DNA of 64,000 nt from Bacteroidales bacterium. GTDB taxonomy: Bacteria > Bacteroidota > Bacteroidia > Bacteroidales > Muribaculaceae. Of the stretch, positions 25,592 through 34,244 are shown piece after piece; position 1 is the stretch's first letter, and every line of letters starts with the position of its first letter. The stretch spans positions 25,153 through 89,152 of the forward strand of contig CAJTFH010000012.1 in assembly GCA_910575545.1 (NCBI GenBank), given 5' to 3'. The notes beneath the pieces were generated by a model that saw only the letters and a program-made list of their open reading frames with translations, ran no database searches and had not been told where the DNA came from. A program made the position numbers and the translations under genes.

Positions 25592-26517
25592 TACCACCAC
25601 GGATTTTTATATGTTGCACGGCTGTCGCCGCTTTCGGGTTCGACAATATCAAGGTCTTTCCATTGCATAAAATTATCCCATTCCGGAGACGAGTATTTGG
25701 GATTGACAACAATCTCTCCGGCTCCTATATCAAAATCAAAGCGGAATGGCAAACGGTTATCGCCCCACATACAACGCTTGACGACCGCAGGATTCTTATA
25801 ACTCCGCCATGTGCCTACATAAGAACGGTTCATATATCCGTCGCCGTCCTGATCTATATTGTTAACCTGTATTACTCCGGGAGCATCTTCAGTGACATAG
25901 CCATACGCACCCATTACACCCCGAAACTCTCCGCTACCTTTTTGCGTAACATCTTCTTTTAGAGTATAATCCGCGATTATCAAATAGCAATCGGGAGAGT
26001 CGATGTCACGCTCATATTTGTGATAGATTTTCTTGATTTTGACTTCACCTGTGAAATCGCAGACATTCTTCTTAACCTTTGTCCGGCCTTTTACGACGTA
26101 TGTTACCGAATCCGACTTAACAGCATCGGGATAGAAATAGACCTCTATCCGCCTGAAATCATTGCCAAGCACTCCGCTTACAGGTGTATCAATTTTGTCT
26201 CTCCAATAAGAGTAAGAGTATGTCTTTAGAAAGTCCGGTTCCAATCGAAGTTTCCCCTCAATGAATAGCTGAGTACAGTCCTCAAATAACTGACCCTCAA
26301 TTGGTGTCATATAGGTTTCATATAAATCACTATAATCCACTCGGTCAAGGTCGAGCGCATTATTGTCTATCCAATAATATACTGCACCAAGTGCATCACG
26401 CTCAATCTTGAGCGGACTTGTGTCAGTCTGCACATAATCTATATGACTTTGCGCCCATAAGTTATTGGAGAGAGCAAAGCCTACACACAAAACCAATATT
26501 TTAGAGAGAGTAGCCAT
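25591..26517 (-). CDS. Exported protein, first gene of the cargo operon
   Basis: 308 residues from the ATG at 26517 (MATLSKILVLCVGFALSNN), with a signal peptide probably cut after LWAQ. The mature part is soluble, with many aromatic and acidic residues and a segment IADYTLKEDVTQKGSGEFRG. It is presumably periplasmic or surface-exposed. It is the first gene after the promoter at 26521-26528 and so heads the operon that runs to 18895. No family is recognised. Confidence 0.65.
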   Translation of the reverse strand: MATLSKILVLCVGFALSNNLWAQSHIDYVQTDTSPLKIERDALGAVYYWIDNNALDLDRVDYSDLYETYMTPIEGQLFEDCTQLFIEGKLRLEPDFLKTYSYSYWRDKIDTPVSGVLGNDFRRIEVYFYPDAVKSDSVTYVVKGRTKVKKNVCDFTGEVKIKKIYHKYERDIDSPDCYLIIADYTLKEDVTQKGSGEFRGVMGAYGYVTEDAPGVIQVNNIDQDGDGYMNRSYVGTWRSYKNPAVVKRCMWGDNRLPFRFDFDIGAGEIVVNPKYSSPEWDNFMQWKDLDIVEPESGDSRATYKNPWW

Positions 26518-26520
26518 ATG

Positions 26521-26528
26521 CAAAGTTA
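26521..26528 (-). promoter_or_regulatory. Promoter of the cargo operon, apparently leaderless
   Basis: TAACTTTG on the minus strand ends only 3 nt before the ATG at 26517, so transcription would start on or next to the start codon. No TTTG is found at the right distance upstream. The rest of 26,529-26,709 shows a short open stretch without a start codon and nothing else. Confidence 0.5.
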
Positions 26529-26709
26529 CAAAGAATAATCGACATTAGGTGTGACAAATGTCCCAAACGAGTATGAAAATCAGCGCAGTGAAGAGCGCAG
26601 AAAATCAGCGCAGAGATTAGCCGTTACATAATCATTCAGCACCGACAGGTCAATCCTCGGCATGAAGTCGTTAAGCCGTGCATATTTCGGGGGTTGTTTC
26701 GTCTTATCC

Positions 26710-27684
26710 TCAGTTGTTCTTGTTGATTAGGTTGACGATGACTTTTACCATTGTGTCCTTTTCCTCAGTGCGGCTTTCTGCTATCATCAGGGTGAGGGCA
26801 ACGAGTGTGTTGTCGGCAATGCGCTTGGTGCCGTCTCCGTTATAGAGAATGCCGTTGCCGTTGAGAAACCACAGGAATAGAGTTGCGGCAATGCGCTTGT
26901 TGCCGTCGCTGAATGAGTGGTTTTTGGTAACAAGGTACAGGAGCATGGCAGCTTTTTCCTCCACTGAGGGATATAGGTCAACGCCACCGAAGGTCTGGTA
27001 AATCTGACCGATGGAGCTTTTGAAGGAATCGTCCTTTTCGTTGCCGAACAATGTGCTGCCACCGAATTTCTCATGTAACTCGCGGATGACTTCCATGGCG
27101 TTTTCGTAAGTGGCATGAAACGACTCTTTACCGGTGGTGTCCTCGATCTTCAGTTCCTGATAGTCGTAGCGGTCAAGAGTGTCGAGGGCGTATGTGTAAT
27201 CGACAACAACATCGAGCAATGAACGGCTGTCCTCCGTAAGCCTTTCCTGATTTTGGATTGTGCGGCCGAGCACTTTTATCAACTGACTAAGCTCGTCATA
27301 TTTCTGTGCAGCTATCCGCTCGTTTATGGCATAGCCTTGAAGAAGATACTGCTTCAATATCTTATTTGCCCAGATGCGGAATTGAGTACCACGTTTGGAT
27401 TTAACGCGATAGCCAACAGAGATAATAACATCAAGGCTGTAAACCTGAGTCGGTTTGTACTTCGACAGAGTATTATGCAAAATTTGCATATTACTCTCTT
27501 TCTCCAGCTCGCCTTCCTTGAAAACATTAGAGATGTGGCGGGCAATAACTGACTGATCTTTGTCAAAGAGTTCGGCCATCTGCCCTTGGCTCAGCCATAC
27601 GGTATCATTCTGAACTGTCACATCAATCGACATATTTCCGTCCGGCGCCTGATAGATTACGAGCTGTGAATTATTTGTTTCCAT
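26710..27684 (-). CDS. RhuM-Fic/Doc protein
   Basis: 324 residues from the ATG at 27684. The N-terminal half is the RhuM family domain (TVWLSQGQMAELFDKDQSV, VYSLDVIISVGYRVKSKRGT). The C-terminal half is a Fic/Doc domain with HSFSDGNKRIAATLF, which matches the catalytic HxFxxGNxR motif. Fic enzymes usually attach AMP or phosphate groups to target proteins. Such fusions are common on Bacteroidota mobile elements and are suspected to act in stabilisation or defence. It stands between cargo operon and integrase gene with its own promoter. No antitoxin is seen beside it. Confidence 0.85.
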   Translation of the reverse strand: METNNSQLVIYQAPDGNMSIDVTVQNDTVWLSQGQMAELFDKDQSVIARHISNVFKEGELEKESNMQILHNTLSKYKPTQVYSLDVIISVGYRVKSKRGTQFRIWANKILKQYLLQGYAINERIAAQKYDELSQLIKVLGRTIQNQERLTEDSRSLLDVVVDYTYALDTLDRYDYQELKIEDTTGKESFHATYENAMEVIRELHEKFGGSTLFGNEKDDSFKSSIGQIYQTFGGVDLYPSVEEKAAMLLYLVTKNHSFSDGNKRIAATLFLWFLNGNGILYNGDGTKRIADNTLVALTLMIAESRTEEKDTMVKVIVNLINKNN

Positions 27685-27687
27685 ATT

Positions 27688-27695
27688 CAAAATTA
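27688..27695 (-). promoter_or_regulatory. -7 box of the RhuM-Fic gene
   Basis: TAATTTTG on the minus strand, ending 3 nt before the ATG at 27684. This predicts a leaderless transcript, as for the cargo operon. Confidence 0.45.
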
Positions 27696-27737
27696 CAATT
27701 TATATTTTGATTTGTAGCTGTTTCCGAGTAATAATAG

Positions 27738-29174
27738 TCAAAATACTTCGGATTTTGCGCCATTAGCGATTGCGTCTATCTCGTCGGCGATTTCGTCCGA
27801 GGAGAGTTTGATATAGTCCATAAAGGTCTTTTGTGTCTTGTGGCCGCTGACGTGCATCATCTGTACTATGGAGTATTTGTGGGTTAGGTACATGTTGGTG
27901 ATTCCGCTACGGCGGGCTGTGTGGGTTGTCACGCACTTGTAGCGAGGCATTATCACCTCTCCCTTTTCGTTGTGCTCGACAACGAGCTTGCCGTCCTCCA
28001 CCAGTTTCTTCTGCTTTTGAGTAAGTTTGGTTACTACCATCTTGGCTAAGTCGGGCACTTTATCGGACAACTCCTTCAGAATCTCCTTTATGTAGCGGTT
28101 GAGTATCACGTCAACAACATAAGGGAGATTGTAGTTGTATTTTTCGCATATAGCCTTTAGGTTGGGATTCATTATAGGAATCTTTACCTCGTTGCGGGTT
28201 TTCTTCTGAATGAGGCGTATTACCGGTGTTCCTTTGGCAGTAGTGGTGAAACAATCCTTGTCAATGTCGTTGTAATCGCTCACGCGTTGACAGGTGTAGC
28301 ACCCGACAAGAAATATATCGCGCACCTCTTCCTGCTTGCCTGACAGTGGCATTTCATACAATGCCTGAAGCTCTGCTTCGGTAAGGTATATTTCAATAGC
28401 CTTGTCTTTCTCTTCAATTTTCTTTTTTGCGAAATATTGCAGGGCGCGGTCATTGTTGTGTATTCCGTCGGCATAGGCATAGCTGATGATTGCTCGTAGA
28501 TCGACCAGGTATTTATTCTGCGCAGTCACCATATAATCTTTCTTCTCCATAAAGTTTAGGAATTTGGTGACGAATGCACGGTCTACATCATGCCATGTGT
28601 AGCGATGCTTTCTGTCAAACAGGTCATATAGTTTCCGAAAGCTATTCCATGCCTTCACAGTGCCTGGCGCGTATCTGTCATGACCATTAAGCCTGGCACC
28701 GCTCTTGATTTCATTGCAAAATCGGTCTATGAAATTCCATATTTTGGCGCGTTCAGCATCGATGCCTTCCTTTATCAGACGTTCCTGCTCTTCCTTTATG
28801 CGTTCTTCCTCGCGTTGCCGTTCCTCCTCTTCACGCTTAGCTTTCATTATGGCTTCTGCTTTCTTCGGATTGGCGATAGAGAGGATCTCGGCCTCAACAT
28901 GTGACTTATCGAAAGACATGCCCTCGACTTCCGACTTCACTACCAGTTCAATCCTATTGAGAGAGTCGTGTAGATTGAAGTTCGCCCTTTGATGTCGCAT
29001 CCATTTTTCAGGACACGACAAAGCCTCTTTCCACTCCGCAACATTCACACGTATCTGAGAGGAAAAGAGCGTATCGACTTTGTGTTTCTTGTTCTGCACC
29101 CTAAAGAAAAGAGTTGCGATTTCGTTCTTCTCGTCCTGCTTGCGGATGAAGAACCGGGAAAGAGATTTTGCCAT
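27738..29174 (-). CDS. Tyrosine recombinase (island integrase)
   Basis: 478 residues from the ATG at 29174. An N-terminal Arm-DNA-binding part precedes a long charged helix (REEEERQREEERIKEEQER) and a SAM-like core-binding domain. The catalytic domain has the first Arg in CYTCQRVSDY, the box HTARRSGITNMYLTH, the His in SGHKTQKTF and the nucleophile Tyr in MDYIKLS. It should integrate and excise the mobilisable island 14,035-29,387. The arm-type repeats lie directly upstream and overlap the -33 region of its promoter, so binding could switch the gene off. The long inserted charged helix is somewhat unusual. Confidence 0.92.
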   Translation of the reverse strand: MAKSLSRFFIRKQDEKNEIATLFFRVQNKKHKVDTLFSSQIRVNVAEWKEALSCPEKWMRHQRANFNLHDSLNRIELVVKSEVEGMSFDKSHVEAEILSIANPKKAEAIMKAKREEEERQREEERIKEEQERLIKEGIDAERAKIWNFIDRFCNEIKSGARLNGHDRYAPGTVKAWNSFRKLYDLFDRKHRYTWHDVDRAFVTKFLNFMEKKDYMVTAQNKYLVDLRAIISYAYADGIHNNDRALQYFAKKKIEEKDKAIEIYLTEAELQALYEMPLSGKQEEVRDIFLVGCYTCQRVSDYNDIDKDCFTTTAKGTPVIRLIQKKTRNEVKIPIMNPNLKAICEKYNYNLPYVVDVILNRYIKEILKELSDKVPDLAKMVVTKLTQKQKKLVEDGKLVVEHNEKGEVIMPRYKCVTTHTARRSGITNMYLTHKYSIVQMMHVSGHKTQKTFMDYIKLSSDEIADEIDAIANGAKSEVF

Positions 29175-29212
29175 AGAATCCAAGGTTCGATTCCCTTATG
29201 AATCGGACACTG

Positions 29213-29257
29213 CAAAGTTAGTGACTTTTCCCGAATAGTCACTACAATAGTCACTAT
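29213..29257 (-). promoter_or_regulatory. Integrase promoter overlapped by TAGTCACTA arm sites
   Basis: A TAACTTTG box (29213-29220, minus strand) lies 38 bp before the integrase ATG. TAGTCACTAC (29236-29245) and TAGTCACTAT (29248-29257) cover the expected -33 position and match the repeats at 14,097-14,278. Confidence 0.55.
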
Positions 29258-29375
29258 AATCTCTAAAACAGCCGCTATCCGCCTAAATTGAAAATTGTTT
29301 AATTCGGCTTAATATCAGTGTATTAGTATATAATTGAATTTAATCCGATTGATAATAATTTAACATTTATATTGC

Positions 29376-29424
29376 TGGTGGTACCACAAAAAACCGCTAA
29401 TTCTCAATGAGTTAGCGGTCTTTT
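29376..29424 (+). other. Attachment-like cassette 2: core plus hairpin
   Basis: TGGTGGTACCAC (29376-29387) followed by a hairpin (ACCGCTAA 29393-29400 / TTAGCGGT 29412-29419) and TCTTTT. It has the same order and orientation as cassette 1, so the two form the direct repeats expected at attL and attR of the 15.3-kb island between them. From here to 29,534 the sequence also matches cassette 3 in inverted orientation. Confidence 0.65.
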
Positions 29425-29444
29425 ATTCATCTACACCCCTCTGA

Positions 29445-29774
29445 GTCACCACAATTGAAAATCATCGAAGACCTATAAAATCAACCCAATCTGAGATAAA
29501 AGTCACCACACCCATGCTAACGCGCTGAAATATTGCCCGTTATGTGTGTCACGATAGGTGCATATCTTTTCGTGTGGTCTCTTAATATGTTGATAATCAG
29601 TATGTAAATCACATCTATTCAAAACTATTCAGCATCATTCAACCCCATACTACCGCCTCGCAACCCCAAATTTTAACAGACTTTAACCATATTCTGGCAA
29701 TAAAACCTTTAGCTCGACGAGGCTCGACCGAGTCAAATGTGGTGACCTCAGCCAAAATTTCGCTGGGTCACCAC
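29445..29774. repeat. GTCACCAC repeats, candidate arm sites of another recombinase
   Basis: GTCACCAC occurs at 29445, 29502 and 29767 and in reverse at 29739. Two more copies lie at 56758 and 56770 next to cassette 3. They differ from the TAGTCACTA set and lie outside the island, which suggests a second integrative element once ended here. The gene-free stretch 29,184-29,887 otherwise holds only the promoters described. Confidence 0.5.
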
Positions 29775-29804
29775 GCATAACCGTTAAAATCTCATAATAT
29801 TCAG

Positions 29805-29812
29805 TAACTTTG
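29805..29812 (+). promoter_or_regulatory. -7 box upstream of the restriction-modification gene
   Basis: TAACTTTG, 75 bp before the ATG at 29888. No good TTTG is seen 19 nt upstream. Confidence 0.45.
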
Positions 29813-29887
29813 TAAGTGGAATCCATTATACCAATAGCGGATTAGTGGAGACTAAAATCAATGTCATAGTTTTGGAGAAACTTATAA

Positions 29888-32800
29888 ATGATTAATTCAA
29901 GAATCTCTCAATGGTTAGATAGTGGTGAATATCTTACCGAAATAGATAATGTTCTTACGAACATTGTGAAAAAATCTGAGTTGGCAAATTCAGAGGCAGA
30001 AACCGCATCCATTTTTGAACGAGAGATTTTTTTCTTATTGCGAGAAAGACTAGATTTTGAAATCAATATCAGCCGAGAGACGACTATAAATGGAATAGTA
30101 CATTCATTTTCTACAGATGAAAGGTCTGGAAGAATCGATGCTATAATCAATAGTCTCCTTATCGAATACAAGCATCACACGGCATTATCTTCATCTACTG
30201 ATGTTCAATCTGCGTTTATTCAAGTTGAAGAATACTTGAAAGCATATTCTTTATGCCATGGAGAAAAACATGATGCAATCTTAACTGATGGAATTAAAAT
30301 TGCTTATTTCTCTTTTGTGGGAGATGAAGTAAGACATACTTCACTAAAAATAATGGAGGTATCAGATATTGATACTTTAATTAAGGCAATTTTAAATAAC
30401 AGCACCAAGAAATTTGAGCCAACAAATATAGTAAAGGATTTTGCAATTTCTTCTCAGTCTGATTCTATATCTAAAAAGACTGCGAATACGTTATTCCATC
30501 TATTGATGTTAGACTTAACAGATAAGTCTGAGATGCTATACTCTGAGTGGAAAACCCTAATGCATCTTTCAGTAGATGATAATGGAAAAAGCCAGGATAT
30601 AGAGAAGAGGCGAAACGATCTTTCAGGAATCTTCTCTACCACAATAGATTCTCCTGAAACAGAGTATAAAGCCTTATTCGCTCTACAAACAACATATGCA
30701 ATAATAGTTAAACTAATTGCCTGTAAGGTTGTAGATCGACTTAATTTCAATGTCGATACAAATGGGTATCATGATTTGATTAGTTTAACCTCTCAAAAAT
30801 TACTCCGATTCTTACAAAAACTCGAAGATGGATACTCTTATTCCAACAATAGGATAAGGAACTTTTTAGAGGGCGATTTCTTTTCATGGTATGCTGATGA
30901 ACTGCAATGGAGCGATGGGGTGTTTAATGAAATTAAGCAACTTATTATAAAGGTTGATTCGTACTCTGCATTTTCATTGGATGTAACTTATACCCCTATT
31001 GACGTGTTCAAAGATTTATACATGTCAATTATTCCTCAATCAGTAAGACATTCAATGGGAGAATATTTTACTCCTGAATGGCTGGCAGACAGAGTGATTT
31101 CTGAAGCATTGAGTATTGTCGATAAATCAAATTGGAAAGCCATAGATCCATGTTGTGGTTCAGGGATATTTATAATTTCGCTGATAAAGAAACTTGTTGG
31201 AACCAAATCTATCCGTGAACTGACGATTTCTGAACGCGAACAAATTATTGAGGATATCATTCATAGAATAAGTGGAATTGATATTAATCCTCTTTCGGTT
31301 TTGTCTGCACGTGTTAGTTATTTCATAGCATTGCACAAAATCGGCAAAGTGGAGAACATTGAAATTCCTATATATTTGGGAGATTCAGCGATTATACCAA
31401 CCCTTAGGAATATAGATGGAATCGAATGCTATTACTATTCAATAAACAACCTTAAATGTGACAGTTTCGATATTGTCTTGCCCAAAAGAATGGTATTATT
31501 ACCATCTTTCGGGAAAACTATGGCAACCTTGCAGTCCATGGTCAAGACTGATAATCCAGAAGCTCTGTACCGAGTAATTGTTAAAGAATTTACTGCTGAG
31601 GAAAAAGAATCTCCGGTATTACTTGGATATGTAAAAACTCTGTCCGAGAATTTGACCTTTCTTCATAAAAATAATTGGGATGGGATATGGATTAGAATTG
31701 CCACTAATTTTATGCTCATTGCTCGCATACAAAAGCAGGATATTATTGTTGGAAATCCGCCATGGGTAAAATGGGAGCATTTACCTGCCGCCTATACTCG
31801 TAAAATCAAAGAATTCTGCGATATCAGAAATATTTTTTGCAATGACGGTGGTCTATATGGCGGAGCGCAATTAAATATTTGTGCTTTAATATCTAACGTT
31901 ACAGCTGCCAATTGGTTGAGCGATGATGGAGTATTGGCATTCCTTATGCCAGACAGTTTGATGTCGCAAAATTCTTATGAAGAATTTAGGAACTTTTACT
32001 TGGACTATGATAAGCAAAAAAGATTATTTCTGCAACGTATAGATAGATGGAAAAGTCCATTGCGACCATTTAGAATCGGGAAGAAGTTTGTATCACAAGA
32101 TTTTAATACATATTACTACGGAGCTGAAATAGTTAATTATAAAGAAGGAATCCCTGTCTGTGAGATTACTCGCCGACAAGGAATATCTGATGACACACTC
32201 AATTCTCTGTCAACGTTTGAAGAAGCCAGAGATGGATTGATACTTTCAGAAACTGTAGCAAGACAATTATCGGTTGAGTCAACCGCTTTTACTTATTCTT
32301 CTGCCCAATTTGATTATACGCCAATTATCGGTCCTACTTCATACCTATATCGCACTGGAGTTGAATCTACTCCTTTTGAAGTTTTTAAACTTCTGGGTGT
32401 AGGACATTCCCAACATCGGGGACATTATCGTTTTAGGAATAAAGTTCTTAAAACATCTCGTTACAAGGTTGATGATATCCCCTTAGATGGATGGGATTTT
32501 CCTACGGAACTAATTTATCCAATGCTTGAAGGTCCCAACGTAACGCCATTTGAATTTGACTGTAGGAATAATTTTCATATTATTCCTTATCTTGCTGATG
32601 CATCAACAAAACCGGTGTCTATTGAATACCTCATAGACAATAATGAGGAATTGGCGACATATTTTGCCAATCATCGTTCACTTTTGGATATGCAATCCGA
32701 AAAAAGCAAATCAATGCACCAAGGTGATGCATTTTATGCATTATCTAAAATTGGGCCATATACTTTTGCCAAATACATGGTTGCAGCAAGAGATAATTCT

Positions 32801-33190
32801 AAATTTTGTGCTACAGTTGTAAAACCTACCCTGACGCCATGGGGAGAAGTTAAACAAACAATTTGTGTCAAACATACCATTATTATTAGTCAGGATATTC
32901 ACAAAAATTTCATATCTGAAGATGAAGCCTATTATATTAACGGTATATTGAATTCCGATATAGTAGTGTCTTATATTCATGACACATTTAAGACTAATGG
33001 CTTTAGCCTCAATAAATCCAAATTGTTCATTCCTAAGTACGAAGACGGGAATCCTCTCTTTACCGAAATTGTGAAGTTGTCAAAGGAGGCGACTGTATTC
33101 AAAGATAAGAGAAATTATAATATCAGATTGCTTTCAGAGGCATACGTTAAACTATGCTTAGAGCTTAATCCTTCATGTAGAAAGAAATAA
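29888..33190 (+). CDS. Type IIG restriction-modification protein
   Basis: 1100 residues. The N-terminal part has a PD-(D/E)XK-type nuclease pattern: Asp84 in GRIDAIINSL, then Glu93 and Lys95 in IEYK. A helical connector leads to an N6-adenine methyltransferase domain with motif I DPCCGSGIF (419-427) and motif IV NPPW (623-626). The last 400 residues are the likely target-recognition part. One polypeptide would thus cut unmethylated and methylate host sites. The gene is clearly richer in A and T than the phage and glucan genes around it, a sign of transfer. The next gene, a HEPN-motif protein, follows after 42 bp. A BREX PglX was considered and rejected. Confidence 0.8.
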   Translation: MINSRISQWLDSGEYLTEIDNVLTNIVKKSELANSEAETASIFEREIFFLLRERLDFEINISRETTINGIVHSFSTDERSGRIDAIINSLLIEYKHHTALSSSTDVQSAFIQVEEYLKAYSLCHGEKHDAILTDGIKIAYFSFVGDEVRHTSLKIMEVSDIDTLIKAILNNSTKKFEPTNIVKDFAISSQSDSISKKTANTLFHLLMLDLTDKSEMLYSEWKTLMHLSVDDNGKSQDIEKRRNDLSGIFSTTIDSPETEYKALFALQTTYAIIVKLIACKVVDRLNFNVDTNGYHDLISLTSQKLLRFLQKLEDGYSYSNNRIRNFLEGDFFSWYADELQWSDGVFNEIKQLIIKVDSYSAFSLDVTYTPIDVFKDLYMSIIPQSVRHSMGEYFTPEWLADRVISEALSIVDKSNWKAIDPCCGSGIFIISLIKKLVGTKSIRELTISEREQIIEDIIHRISGIDINPLSVLSARVSYFIALHKIGKVENIEIPIYLGDSAIIPTLRNIDGIECYYYSINNLKCDSFDIVLPKRMVLLPSFGKTMATLQSMVKTDNPEALYRVIVKEFTAEEKESPVLLGYVKTLSENLTFLHKNNWDGIWIRIATNFMLIARIQKQDIIVGNPPWVKWEHLPAAYTRKIKEFCDIRNIFCNDGGLYGGAQLNICALISNVTAANWLSDDGVLAFLMPDSLMSQNSYEEFRNFYLDYDKQKRLFLQRIDRWKSPLRPFRIGKKFVSQDFNTYYYGAEIVNYKEGIPVCEITRRQGISDDTLNSLSTFEEARDGLILSETVARQLSVESTAFTYSSAQFDYTPIIGPTSYLYRTGVESTPFEVFKLLGVGHSQHRGHYRFRNKVLKTSRYKVDDIPLDGWDFPTELIYPMLEGPNVTPFEFDCRNNFHIIPYLADASTKPVSIEYLIDNNEELATYFANHRSLLDMQSEKSKSMHQGDAFYALSKIGPYTFAKYMVAARDNSKFCATVVKPTLTPWGEVKQTICVKHTIIISQDIHKNFISEDEAYYINGILNSDIVVSYIHDTFKTNGFSLNKSKLFIPKYEDGNPLFTEIVKLSKEATVFKDKRNYNIRLLSEAYVKLCLELNPSCRKK

Positions 33191-33232
33191 GTTATTAATA
33201 TCCATCAATAAAGGCTTAATCACATTAATCTT

Positions 33233-34093
33233 ATGCATCTTAGTATCAAGATCCAAGTTGAAGGCGAATTTACAATTAACGAAAACTTATCTATTAATAT
33301 TGAAAAGAGGTCTAAATCAGTAGCGATTATTCGTGAAAACAACAAATTATATTTAATTGTTTCCAAGGAAGTGATTGATTATAATGACAAAATGCCTATA
33401 CTAAATGCACATTATTTTAAGCCTACCCCAAAAGACTTTTTTCAAGATTTAATTGATATTGTCAGGTATGTTGAGGCAATTGGATCCGAATTTTTACATC
33501 TCCATAAAGTTTTTTGGGATGAATTTGAGATTATATGGACTCCTGATGTACCAGAAGAAGAACACATATATCCTGTATACAGTTACAAAGAATCATTATC
33601 AAATCATTCTTCTCCAAAGTTGATATCTGTTAAAACTCTACGTCATATTTTTGATGAACGAAATAAATATGACGTTTTGACAGTCCCAATGTCTTTTTAT
33701 CGATTGGGAAATCGTTTTTTTCACAATATGGAATTTAAGATGGCGTTCATTCAACACTACCTTATGCTTGATTACTGCTTTTCCAATGGCCAGTTTGAAA
33801 CAAAGAAAGTAATTCGAGCATTCCTATCTAATAAAACTTTGAGATTCGGAGCCTATAGATACCTACAATATTTTCTTAAAACGGCAAATGACAAAGATAT
33901 CACTTTTTATAACAAACAACGTGGAATTTTCAACCAATATGATTCGTATAAGAAGTGTAGGAAATACTCCTCCCATGTGGATTTTTTGCTAGCAATGCTT
34001 GTTGAATTACGAGGGAAAGTATTTCATGCCTCAGATAAAACAGTCAACTATGTTTCCGACGAAGAGTTTCCATCCCTTAGTAGAATAATATAG
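33233..34093 (+). CDS. HEPN-motif protein linked to the restriction gene
   Basis: 286 residues, no signal or membrane segment. The N-terminal part is beta-rich. The C-terminal 130 residues are helical and end with SSHVDFLLAMLVELRGKVFH, in which Arg260-x4-His265 matches the RX4-6H motif of HEPN ribonucleases. HEPN proteins are frequent in toxin-antitoxin, abortive-infection and CRISPR-type systems. The gene has the same AT-rich composition and direction as the restriction gene and probably shares its transcript. An RNase acting when restriction fails is a plausible role, but this is inference. Confidence 0.6.
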   Translation: MHLSIKIQVEGEFTINENLSINIEKRSKSVAIIRENNKLYLIVSKEVIDYNDKMPILNAHYFKPTPKDFFQDLIDIVRYVEAIGSEFLHLHKVFWDEFEIIWTPDVPEEEHIYPVYSYKESLSNHSSPKLISVKTLRHIFDERNKYDVLTVPMSFYRLGNRFFHNMEFKMAFIQHYLMLDYCFSNGQFETKKVIRAFLSNKTLRFGAYRYLQYFLKTANDKDITFYNKQRGIFNQYDSYKKCRKYSSHVDFLLAMLVELRGKVFHASDKTVNYVSDEEFPSLSRII

Positions 34094-34203
34094 GGGTTAT
34101 GTTCTCAAGTGACTGGACTTCTTCGATTAGAGTTGTTTTGTATAAAACAAGACCGAGACAAGTTATGGACTTTTAATGAAAATGAGATGTTAATGAAAGA
34201 ATA

Positions 34204-34233
34204 GGTTGTTGGGAACAACACTTCCCAACAACC
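34204..34233. terminator. Bidirectional terminator
   Basis: A perfect 11-bp stem (GGTTGTTGGGA / TCCCAACAACC) with an 8-nt loop lies between the converging HEPN gene and the truncated gene at 34,245. Confidence 0.75.
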
Positions 34234-34244
34234 TCATTAATTTA

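Noticed and set aside
26529..26690. Short open stretch on the minus strand (reading KYARLNDFMPRIDLSVLNDY)
   Set aside because: It has no start codon and is only about 50 codons; it may be a gene remnant but cannot be supported.
29184..29195. GGTTCGATTCCC, a tRNA T-loop-like sequence beside the integrase gene
   Set aside because: No acceptor, D or anticodon arm can be folded around it, and it lies in the short leader between integrase promoter and start codon.
29888..33190. BREX PglX methyltransferase
   Set aside because: The protein carries its own nuclease-like N terminus, and no pglZ, brxC or other BREX gene is near; type IIG restriction-modification fits better.
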